Shown here piece by piece: positions 34,474 to 42,133 of a DNA stretch of 64,000 nucleotides. The stretch spans positions 62,001 to 126,000 of the forward strand of contig JALGSV010000005.1 of assembly GCA_029821755.1 (NCBI GenBank), in the 5' to 3' direction. The stretch is from Candidatus Zipacnadum vermilionense (GTDB taxonomy: Bacteria; Armatimonadota; Zipacnadia; Zipacnadales; Zipacnadaceae). Within the stretch, counting starts at the first letter, position 1. Every line of letters begins with the position of its first letter. The position numbers and the translations under genes were made by a program. The notes beneath the pieces are model-generated. The model was given only the letters and a program-made list of their open reading frames with translations. It was not told the DNA's origin and ran no database searches.

Positions 34474-36098
34474 TATGACCCTCTGCCTGACCGCGCCCCG
34501 GCGCCGTTAGTCACTAGCTTCCAGCGGCCCTCCCGGGCCCAGACGGTACTCCCCGAAACCTGAATCTTCTCCGCATCCCGGTCCTGAAAGATCACGAACA
34601 CCGGTGCCGATCCCTCCAGCAACCGCCGGACCTCCTGCGGGTCGTCCACAAATCCCACCCGGCCCCCTCCGTAGTAGCTCAGGCTCTCCCGGTTGAATCT
34701 ATACGACACGATTTGCGCTGAGGAATCGGGGGGAAGGCGATCCAACAGCGGCTTGAGGCTCACCCACGGGGAGGCCAAAGGCATGATAACAAACACCAGC
34801 CATAACGTAAACACAACCATGGCGCCAGGAACCAACCACAGCGACCGACTCGCCTGGCTCAGCGGCCGCCGCAGCCCCCCGACCAGCGCCCCCGCTGGCC
34901 CCAACAACAGGATCAAGCCCAGGACAGTTCCCGCCACCTGCACCCCTGGGAACTTGGTTCGGCCCACCAGGAACAGCGCCACCACTATGACGCCAGCCAT
35001 CCCCATCCCCACCCCCAAACCCCAACTCAGCCCCCGCCGTAGGGACGTATCTCCCTCCTCCAGCCGCCCCCACCAGGCCCCCACCAGCACCGCCGCTGCC
35101 GGGAACAGCGGGAAGATATACGTCACCAACAGCGTCTTGGAGAGCGAGAAGAAGACCAGGACCACTATTCCCCAGGTCAGAACCAGCCGGGCCCCCTCCG
35201 TCGCCCGCCCCATCTTCGCCACGGATTGCGGCAAGAACACGCTCCAGGGGAGGAAGTACAGCGCCAGCACGGGGACGTTCAGGAAGTAGGAGTGCCAGCC
35301 GGCCGTCTGCTCGGCGTGCTCGGCCTCCAGGAAGCGCGTCACGTTGTTGGCGACCAGGAATCCCTCGACGAACTGCTCGCCGTGCAGCAGGTACATCGCC
35401 GCGTACCACGGAGCCGCGACCACCAGACAGGTCGCCAGGGCCCCCACCGCATCCAGGCTGAGCAGCCGGTCCAGTCGGCGAGTCAGGGCCAGGTGTACCA
35501 CCAGCGTCAGCCCCACCAGCACCATCGCCACCGGTCCCTTGGCGAGTGTAGCCAGTCCCACCATCGCCCCGGTCAGCAGCGCCCACCCCACTCGCGAGCG
35601 CGTTTGGTCCGCCGCCAGCCAGCGCCGCACCCCGTACAGCGCCGCCAGTAGCATCGCCGCCAGCGTCATGTCGGTGACGGCGGCATGAGCCAGCACGATC
35701 TGCTGCAGACACGTCGCCATCACCACCGCCGCGAGCAACCCCGTACGCCGCCCAAAATCGAAAGCCGCCAGGGCATACACCAGTAGCACCAGCGCCACGG
35801 CCATGAGCGCCGAAGGCAACCGACTGGCCACCTCCCCCGCCCCCAGCAGCACGGTCGTCGCCGCGGTCAGCCAGTAGAACAGGGGGGGTTTATCGAACCA
35901 CAGCTGACCCTCCCGGTGCGGGGTGAGCCAATCGCCGTGCGCCATCTCCTGAGCGACTTGCCCATACACCGGCTCATCGGCATCCGTCAGCGGGAACCGC
36001 CCCAGCCCTGCGAAGTACAGCAGGTACAGCGCCACCAGCGCCAGCAAGACCGTCCCTACCCACCGCAGCCTTTGCGAAGACAAATGCGAGCTATTCAT
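34473..36098 (-). CDS. ArnT/PMT-like membrane glycosyltransferase
   Basis: A 541-residue integral membrane protein of the GT-C type. The first luminal loop has FPLTDADEPVYGQVAQEM, the Asp-Glu pair being the usual catalytic region, and FDKPPLFYW follows, a hallmark of ArnT-like transferases. About ten or more hydrophobic segments follow. The protein would transfer a sugar from a polyprenyl phosphate to lipid A or another envelope acceptor. ATG 36098 was taken as start; no strong ribosome site is visible. TATACT at 36156-36151 (minus strand) could be a -10 box, without a recognisable -35. It leads the three-gene operon with GT2 and ChbG/HpnK. Confidence 0.82.
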   Translation of the reverse strand: MNSSHLSSQRLRWVGTVLLALVALYLLYFAGLGRFPLTDADEPVYGQVAQEMAHGDWLTPHREGQLWFDKPPLFYWLTAATTVLLGAGEVASRLPSALMAVALVLLVYALAAFDFGRRTGLLAAVVMATCLQQIVLAHAAVTDMTLAAMLLAALYGVRRWLAADQTRSRVGWALLTGAMVGLATLAKGPVAMVLVGLTLVVHLALTRRLDRLLSLDAVGALATCLVVAAPWYAAMYLLHGEQFVEGFLVANNVTRFLEAEHAEQTAGWHSYFLNVPVLALYFLPWSVFLPQSVAKMGRATEGARLVLTWGIVVLVFFSLSKTLLVTYIFPLFPAAAVLVGAWWGRLEEGDTSLRRGLSWGLGVGMGMAGVIVVALFLVGRTKFPGVQVAGTVLGLILLLGPAGALVGGLRRPLSQASRSLWLVPGAMVVFTLWLVFVIMPLASPWVSLKPLLDRLPPDSSAQIVSYRFNRESLSYYGGGRVGFVDDPQEVRRLLEGSAPVFVIFQDRDAEKIQVSGSTVWAREGRWKLVTNGAGARSGRGS

Positions 36099-36383
36099 GG
36101 AGTAGAGCCGATACGGGACTTCCGAGGCGCGCCTTACACCCCATACCCCTAGTATACTGCACCCACCGGGGTCGCCGCCAGTGCTTGCCGCAAGCGGAGG
36201 GGGCGTACCGGGCAGCCATCTCGGAACCGCAGGCAGGCAAGACACCCGACAGGCCGTGCCTACAGACGTTCCAGCAGCCCGAGAGTTCCCTTCCCCTCCC
36301 GACCCGGGAATCGCCAGGCCCCTCCTGCAGTCTTAAGAAGTGGAGACGTTTGCTTTCGGATCTACCATGGGAAAGGAAAACCG

Positions 36384-36803
36384 ATGAACCGATTCACCAT
36401 AAGTATACTTGTTGTTATGTCTCTGCTCCTACTCGGAGTGTCTCTCCTGGCCGGTTGCTCCAAGGCCCCCGCGCCCGGCGTGCCCTCCGCTATGATGATG
36501 CCCGCGGCCGCCCCCGGCGCGCCTGCTGATGCAGCCGCCGCGAGCGATACCGTCACCTGTCCGGTACTCGGCACCAAGGGCGATAAGTCCAAGATGATCC
36601 CCTACGAGTACCAGGACAAGACCTACTACTTCTGCTGTCAGCCCTGTGTCGACAAGTTCAAGCAGGACCCGGAAAAGTACCTCAAGGAGGGCACCCAGGC
36701 GGCTATCAGCGCTGCCTGCCCGGTGAGCGGCAGAGCCAAGCCCGCCGACGCCATCTGCCCGCTGCACGATACCAGCAAGTCGGCCGCGCTTGAGGCCATC
36801 TAG
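36384..36803 (+). CDS. YHS-domain lipoprotein
   Basis: A 139-residue lipoprotein: signal peptide with lipobox LLAGC (Cys at about 25), an Ala/Pro-rich linker, then a YHS-like domain with CPVLGT, YEYQDKTYYFCCQPCVDKFKQDPEKYL and a second short Cys-containing stretch (CPVSGRAKPADAICPLHD). YHS domains bind metals such as copper in secreted or membrane proteins, and the paired Cys-Pro phrases suggest metal binding here. GGAAAGGAAAA precedes ATG 36384. It is not obviously in an operon; both neighbours are on the other strand or decayed. Confidence 0.8.
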   Translation: MNRFTISILVVMSLLLLGVSLLAGCSKAPAPGVPSAMMMPAAAPGAPADAAAASDTVTCPVLGTKGDKSKMIPYEYQDKTYYFCCQPCVDKFKQDPEKYLKEGTQAAISAACPVSGRAKPADAICPLHDTSKSAALEAI

Positions 36804-36950
36804 CCTTTCGCACTGGCCCCAACCACGCCCGCCGACAAAGCGGCCGGCTAGTCCGGCCAGTCTGGTGAACCCTTCTCGGGGCCGGTGTGCGAGTCCAGCG
36901 CTCAACCACCGGCCCCGGATGGTGTTGGGGGAGGGAGGATCGCGGAGAGC

Positions 36951-37125
36951 AAGACCAAGTGAGTATACGAGGGGTCCGCGGCCGAGGACGGCTTCCGCCT
37001 CCTGGCGGATCGCCGGTGGCCGCGGGGGCTGACCAAGTGGGAAGCGCCCCTGGACGTGGGGCTGCCCGAAGTGAGGTCCACCAACAAGCTGCGCAAATGG
37101 TACGGCCCCGCCCCAGCTCGGCTGG
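36951..37125 (+). pseudogene. Decayed DUF488 (YeaO-like) gene
   Basis: Reading from 36951 gives KTK, a TGA at 36960-36962, then VYEGSAAEDGFRLLADRRW, PRGLTKWEAPLDVGLPEV and NKLRKWYG. This matches the well-conserved DUF488 start (KRVYxPPSPxDGYRxLVDRLWPRGLSK, with KWFG further on). The stop stands where the family has Arg (CGA to TGA), and after KWYG the frame is lost. No start codon or C-terminal half remains. It is a short remnant of an intracellular protein of unknown function. Confidence 0.6.
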
Positions 37126-37147
37126 GAGGACCGCGACCGGGGCCTCC

Positions 37148-37190
37148 CTACTCCCCCTCTCCCGTGAGGGAACGGGGGCCGGAGGGTTAG
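37148..37190. repeat. GC-rich inverted repeat of the CCCTCTCC type
   Basis: CTCCCCCTCTCCCGTGAGGGAACGGGGGCCGGAGGGTTAG is an imperfect hairpin of the same family as 31702-31746. It touches the stop of the flavoprotein gene and may serve as its transcription end. Confidence 0.5.
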
Positions 37191-38170
37191 GCCGCCTCCC
37201 CTCTATCCCACCTCATCGTCGGCCTCCTCCGCAGGTATCGCTCCGCGCTGAGCGCCGCCATGCACCCTTCCGCGCAGGCCACCACCATCTGCCGCACCTG
37301 CTTCTTGCGGACATCACCCGCCGCATACACGCCGGTCACGCTGGTCTGCCCCAACTCGTCCGTGACGAGGTACCCTCCCTCCTCCATCTCCAGCGCCTCG
37401 CCCAGAAAGCCCGTGGCCGGCGCCGAGCCCCGCAGGTACAGGAAGATTCCCGACGCTTCCAGCACCCGCTCCTTCCCGCCGGGCGCGAGGAACCGCGCGC
37501 CGGTCGCACACTCCTCGCCCACAATCTCCTGCAGCCGTAGGCCCGTCTCCACTCGCAGATTGGGCCGCCCGGCCAGTGCCTCCTGCAGATCCCCCGGGAG
37601 GTCCAGCCGCCTCGCCGGTGCCGCCAGCGTCACTTGCCGAGCGATCCCGGTCAGGGCCAGGGCTTCCTCCGCCGCCTGCTCGTCCTCGCCGACCACCAGC
37701 ACGTCCTGCCCCTTGTACAGCGGCCCGTCGCAGGCCACGCAGCGGCAGATGCCTCGCCCCTCGAATCTCTCCTCCCCCGCCACCTTCTCCCCCTGTCCCA
37801 TGGCTCCGGTGGCGATGATCACCGCCGGGGCGGTATACAGCTCTCGCCCTGCCGCTACCGCGAAGGCCTCGGGGTTGCTGAAGTCGGCCATGCTGGCCGC
37901 CTCCTGCTCATGCCGAGCGCCGGCTTGCCGGGCCTGCTCGCGGATCTTCGCCAGGATCTCCCGGCCCGGCAAAGACTCTCCCTGGCCGGGGAAGTTCTCC
38001 ACGATCGGCGCCCGTGCCATCATCCCCGTCAACTCCCCGGGGCTGACCACTAGCGTGTCCAGCCCGGCGCGCGCCGCATACAGGGCCGCGGTAAAGCCTG
38101 CCGGCCCTCCCCCGATCACGATGACCTCGCAGGCTGACTCCGCCACGTGGCAAGCTCCATTCCTACCCAT
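37187..38170 (-). CDS. Thioredoxin-reductase-like FAD/NAD(P) flavoprotein
   Basis: A 327-residue flavoprotein of the low-molecular-weight thioredoxin reductase family. The FAD motif is VIVIGGGPAGFTAALYAARAG, the redox pair is C-V-A-C in CRCVACDGPL, and the final FAD motif is GVYAAGDVRKK. The NADPH site, normally GGGDSA, reads VVGEDEQAAEEAL, which is degenerate. It may use another electron donor or be specialised. An extra Cys two before the CxxC is also unusual. ATG 38170 is 80 bases behind the CBM9-like gene, on the same strand. No thioredoxin gene is near, so the partner is unknown. Confidence 0.8.
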   Translation of the reverse strand: MGRNGACHVAESACEVIVIGGGPAGFTAALYAARAGLDTLVVSPGELTGMMARAPIVENFPGQGESLPGREILAKIREQARQAGARHEQEAASMADFSNPEAFAVAAGRELYTAPAVIIATGAMGQGEKVAGEERFEGRGICRCVACDGPLYKGQDVLVVGEDEQAAEEALALTGIARQVTLAAPARRLDLPGDLQEALAGRPNLRVETGLRLQEIVGEECATGARFLAPGGKERVLEASGIFLYLRGSAPATGFLGEALEMEEGGYLVTDELGQTSVTGVYAAGDVRKKQVRQMVVACAEGCMAALSAERYLRRRPTMRWDRGEAA

Positions 38171-38250
38171 CACGAGCGTGGAGGGGCCGGATGAGCACAG
38201 CGAATCCGGCCCGCCGGCTGTCGCAGCGTAAACCCCGCAAGCACCTCCCC

Positions 38251-39771
38251 CTACTCCCACACCATCCTCAGGTCATACCGCCCCGGTGGCAACTCCGGCA
38301 GCGGCAACTGCCCCCACAGCCGGTAGCGTCCGGCTCCCGGCAGCGCCCGGTTCAGGTCGAAACTCGCCACCGCCGCCCCGCCGCCCAGCGGCACCACCTC
38401 GATGGCCTCCAGCGTCACCGGGCCCTGCGCGTCGATAGTGCCTACGTACCGAATTGGCGCCCCTGGAGCCAGCGTCTCCCGCTCCGGGATGACCTCCCCC
38501 GCCGCCGCGCCGGCTCCCATCAGCCGCGCCTCCCCGGTGCCCGCCGTTGAGCCCGGCCCGAAATTCCAGCCGTACTGATCAAAGACCTTGCCGCCCGGCT
38601 TGCCCGGATCCACGTCTACCAGGATCAGCCCCAGCGGGAAACGGTCACCCACCATCGCCGGCTTCCAGCCCATCGAGGCAAACGACAGCGCTGCCTCGAT
38701 AGCGTAACCGTCCTGGGTATCGGTCACCGCATAGCTGCAGTCCGCCCCCAGCGGTCGCCCCGGGGCGCCCGGCGAGTAGTAGCTCAGCCCGTACATCACC
38801 GTCAGCGGCGCCGGACCTTCTGAGCGCCCACCTAAGGTCAGCCAACCGGGGGGAACGATGCTCACCACCAGGCTGTCGCAGCCGAAGGGCGTACCCCACG
38901 CGTCGTTCTCTGCGTGCGGCGTCTTCAGGTCGTCGCGGACGACCGCCGCCAGATATAGATTCTTGTCGTCCCAGGACATCGCTACCTGCGCTGACAGGTC
39001 CGCGTCACTTTCCGGCCCCGGCGCCGCCCACCCCCGCTCCGGGACAATCGAGCCGTCGATCACAAATGCCTTGTCCATCTGCCAATCGCCCAGGTTGCCG
39101 TCGATCTTGGGCGCCTTGGCCGCACCGGGCACGAAAGCGGTCCATTCCGTCCCCCGCTGCTGCTTGAGATCAAACAACGCCCAGGCCGGCCCCGTGTCGA
39201 CTTCTGTCCCCGCGGTCACAACCACTGCCGCCAGCACCTTGCGCTCCAGCTCCTCGGGCTTGAGCCCCTCCGCTGCGCGCGGCTCCAGGCGCAGGTCGGC
39301 CAGGGACATCAGCCGCCCTCCTCCCCCCGCCGGCTCGAAGGTCAGGTCCACGGCCGGTGCTGACAGGTGCGCGATCCCCCAGACCAGCTCTCGCATGCGG
39401 TAAGGTGGATCCGGCGGCGTGCTGTACCAGCCCTGGTAGGCATTGGGGAACTTGTCGGCCCCGGCGGTCATGATGAACCGCCCCAGCCGCCCTTGAGCCC
39501 ACGGCCCCCACAGGATGCTGCTTCGCACCACGTAGTATCCATCCGCGGGCACCGGTACGCGCACAGTAAGCTGCCCGCCTAGCGCCGCCCAGGTGAAAAG
39601 CTCATCCGGAGCGTCGGTGATATTCGCCGGGGGCTTGGTGGGATAACATTCCCCACTGGTAGGCCGGGCCAAACTCAGCAGGTCTGACGCGCTCAATTCG
39701 GTCACCGGCTCTGCGGCCAGGACCATCGTCGCCAGCGCCAGGGTGGCAATAACCAGGGCTGTGATTCTCAT
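38251..39771 (-). CDS. Secreted CBM9/DOMON-like sugar-binding protein
   Basis: A 506-residue secreted protein starting at ATG 39771 (GAGGAGAAG upstream), signal peptide ending TMVLAAEP. An N-terminal beta domain (LTVRVPVPADGYYVVRSS) precedes a CBM9-like module beginning APKIDGNLGDWQMD and continuing QVAMSWDDKNLYLAAVVRDDL to GYAIEAALSFASMGW. This module has the same phrases as the one fused to the 1060-residue lyase-like protein (VIDGNLGDWPAA). A short C-terminal beta domain follows. It is downstream of the three tandem lyase-like genes on the same strand, so it may supply the glycan-binding function that their proteins lack. Confidence 0.75.
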   Translation of the reverse strand: MRITALVIATLALATMVLAAEPVTELSASDLLSLARPTSGECYPTKPPANITDAPDELFTWAALGGQLTVRVPVPADGYYVVRSSILWGPWAQGRLGRFIMTAGADKFPNAYQGWYSTPPDPPYRMRELVWGIAHLSAPAVDLTFEPAGGGGRLMSLADLRLEPRAAEGLKPEELERKVLAAVVVTAGTEVDTGPAWALFDLKQQRGTEWTAFVPGAAKAPKIDGNLGDWQMDKAFVIDGSIVPERGWAAPGPESDADLSAQVAMSWDDKNLYLAAVVRDDLKTPHAENDAWGTPFGCDSLVVSIVPPGWLTLGGRSEGPAPLTVMYGLSYYSPGAPGRPLGADCSYAVTDTQDGYAIEAALSFASMGWKPAMVGDRFPLGLILVDVDPGKPGGKVFDQYGWNFGPGSTAGTGEARLMGAGAAAGEVIPERETLAPGAPIRYVGTIDAQGPVTLEAIEVVPLGGGAAVASFDLNRALPGAGRYRLWGQLPLPELPPGRYDLRMVWE

Positions 39772-39827
39772 CGATCTTCTCCTCGGTAAAGAATCCCGCG
39801 ATTGGTACATCACAGGTGAGGCGGCCC

Positions 39828-42119
39828 CTACTTCTCGTAGTTCTTCCTCTCGGGCTGCCGGAACAGGTCCTGCCCATCGACCACCGCAAAGGTCGCTCCT
39901 ACCGCACTGATCGCCCGTACCTGCCCCGCGCTCACATCCGCGTATAGATACCGGGCATCGGTGCTCAGGCCGCCTGCGGTCACCGTCTGGCCGCTCGGGT
40001 TGCTGACCACCCATTCGACCCGATCCGGGTCGAAGGTGAAGTTCAGGACAGTGGCCTCGGGCGTATCGAGCATTACATGGATGCCGTCGGCTCCGGCGGT
40101 ACCCAGCAGATCGGCCGGGCGAACCGACCCTGGCGCGTTCGACAGGGCTTGCTGCCTGCTGGCGGCGTGCGGGTAGTAGACCTGGGTGAATAGCAACTTT
40201 TGCCCGGCTTGGATCGCCCCCCGCCAGACGTAGCGCAACTGCGCCGGCACGTCTCCGGCCCGCGGATCGACTGCCGTCCGGTCCACTATCTGCAGCTTGC
40301 AGTTCGGCTGCGGCGCGAAGTACACCAGCAGGTCCTGCGGTGGCGTGTGCAGGCCCACTTGCGCCGCCCGCGGCGAGCTGAAGAATGTATTGGCCCAGGT
40401 GTCGCCCAGTTGCGGCCCCACGTTCTGCGTATTCCACACCGGCCCTACCTGCGCTAAGAATCCCTCCTCAAACTGCGGGATATCCCGCACCACCAGGAAG
40501 CGGTTCTTGATGAACATGAATTCCCGCGTCGCCTGCAGCGGGAAGCCCTGGTAGTCGCCCACCTGTACCGTGGCGAAGGTCGCCGCTCGCATATCCTCGA
40601 ACTCCGGCACTTCCACGGTCTGGTAGTACGCGTCGCTCAGCGTCGGCTCGGTATTGAAGCGTAGCGGCGCCGTCCCGCCCACATCCTCCACTGCTAGCCG
40701 GTTTTCGTCGGAGGAGCCCTTGGCCGAGAAGGTCTGCGTCAACGGCGCGCCCCAACGGGTCATGCCCACGATCCCCGGCACATTCAAGGGGTCATGCCGG
40801 GGGAAAAGGTCGATCAGCGCGAAGAAATCCCCCGGATTCCAGCCGCTGCGCAACACCATCTTCGCCGGCATCACCTTATCGGTCACAATTAGCGAGCAAC
40901 AGATATTGGCCTTGTCGGGGCGGGGGTCGAGGTCCTGTAAGTACTGGGTCGCCGCTTCCTTGTTCCGCAGTCGCAGAGTCTCCTTGCGGTACAGGATGCG
41001 GCTGCCCCCCTCGGGCGGGACCGGCTGAACGGTGTCGTCAGCCAACAGGTAGGCGATCGCCATCTGCTCGGTGGTCTCCGGCCCCGCCAGGACATGGTGG
41101 GTCATGTACCGATCCTGCTGGTAGAGCAGGTAGTTCATCAGCTTGTGCGCTACGTAGCGATAGCGCCCGTCGCCAGTCCGCGCGGCGAGCAGCTCCAGCA
41201 TCCAGATGCGCTGCCCAGGGATGCTGTTCCAGCCGCCGTGCGCCCCGTACGGGCAGATCGCCCCGTCCGGCGTTACCTCCCACATGAGGCGCTCCCACGT
41301 CTTACGCATCTCCGGATCGCTGAAGACCTCCTCGCGGTGGAGAATCTCCGCCCCCAGCATGATCGGGAAGGTGGTGCCGTAGTAATAGCCGGTGTCGTTG
41401 GCCGGGTTGTCGCGATAGGTCCAGAAGTCGCCCCATACCTTCTCGCTGTATGCCTTCCACTCGGCCGCTTCGGGCGCGTCAGGATACCAAGTGGCAGCGA
41501 TGGCCTTCATCATGCCCTCGCCCTGCGCCCGGTGCATCGGCCCCCGCCAGTAGTCCTCGGCCGTCCCCCATACGTGGATGGTCCGGTTCATGAACAAGAT
41601 CATGTCCTTGAACCACTGGTCCTTCTGGGGGTCCAGCAGCCCGCCCTGGGACAGGTGGCGCGCATACAGGCCGATCATGGTCGGCTCGTGCATGTAGTTG
41701 CTGTGCCAACCGGTCTTCTTGACCTCCTCGCGCATCCACTGGTCATATGCCTTGAGCATGGTAATACAGGCCTGCCCCCACTTGGGGTCTCCCGTCTGCA
41801 CGTACTTGGCCAACACGGGCATGAGGTGCCGCGGGCCATAGACCCCGTGGTTAGGGCTATCCGCGTAGCTCAGGTGGCCTGAGTCGTCGATCCACTTCAT
41901 GTAGGTGTCCCGGGTCACCGGCTGCTCTTGCCAGGGCAGATGGTAGGCGTCCGGGGTGGGCTGGTTGTACCGGTCCAGGTCCTGCATGTAGTAGGTGGGC
42001 GGCGCCACCCGCTCCACCGCCGGACCGGACGCGTCCTCCGGCACCACCTGGAAATCGGCGGCCCGGGCCGCCGCCACCGTCAGCAGCAGTAGGAGACAGA
42101 CCGGTAGTCCTCTGCGCAT
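39828..42119 (-). CDS. Secreted putative polysaccharide lyase, tandem copy C
   Basis: A 763-residue protein starting at ATG 42119 (TGGAGGA upstream) with a signal peptide ending AARAADF. The helical domain has VTRDTYMKWIDDSGHLSY, YGPRHLMPVLAKYVQTGDPKWG and GRYRYVAHKLMNYLLYQ. The C-terminal sandwich has PLRFNTEPTLSDAYYQ, YQGFPLQATREFMFIKNRFL, GDTWANTFF and LLVYFAPQPNCKLQIVDR. Tandem copies B (42134) and A (44428) have nearly the same phrases in the same places. The layout fits the heparinase II/III-like superfamily, but I cannot name the catalytic residues. His in YGPRH and Tyr/Asn in the WANTF segment are candidates. Confidence 0.72.
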   Translation of the reverse strand: MRRGLPVCLLLLLTVAAARAADFQVVPEDASGPAVERVAPPTYYMQDLDRYNQPTPDAYHLPWQEQPVTRDTYMKWIDDSGHLSYADSPNHGVYGPRHLMPVLAKYVQTGDPKWGQACITMLKAYDQWMREEVKKTGWHSNYMHEPTMIGLYARHLSQGGLLDPQKDQWFKDMILFMNRTIHVWGTAEDYWRGPMHRAQGEGMMKAIAATWYPDAPEAAEWKAYSEKVWGDFWTYRDNPANDTGYYYGTTFPIMLGAEILHREEVFSDPEMRKTWERLMWEVTPDGAICPYGAHGGWNSIPGQRIWMLELLAARTGDGRYRYVAHKLMNYLLYQQDRYMTHHVLAGPETTEQMAIAYLLADDTVQPVPPEGGSRILYRKETLRLRNKEAATQYLQDLDPRPDKANICCSLIVTDKVMPAKMVLRSGWNPGDFFALIDLFPRHDPLNVPGIVGMTRWGAPLTQTFSAKGSSDENRLAVEDVGGTAPLRFNTEPTLSDAYYQTVEVPEFEDMRAATFATVQVGDYQGFPLQATREFMFIKNRFLVVRDIPQFEEGFLAQVGPVWNTQNVGPQLGDTWANTFFSSPRAAQVGLHTPPQDLLVYFAPQPNCKLQIVDRTAVDPRAGDVPAQLRYVWRGAIQAGQKLLFTQVYYPHAASRQQALSNAPGSVRPADLLGTAGADGIHVMLDTPEATVLNFTFDPDRVEWVVSNPSGQTVTAGGLSTDARYLYADVSAGQVRAISAVGATFAVVDGQDLFRQPERKNYEK

Positions 42120-42133
42120 GGAGTCCTCCATCC

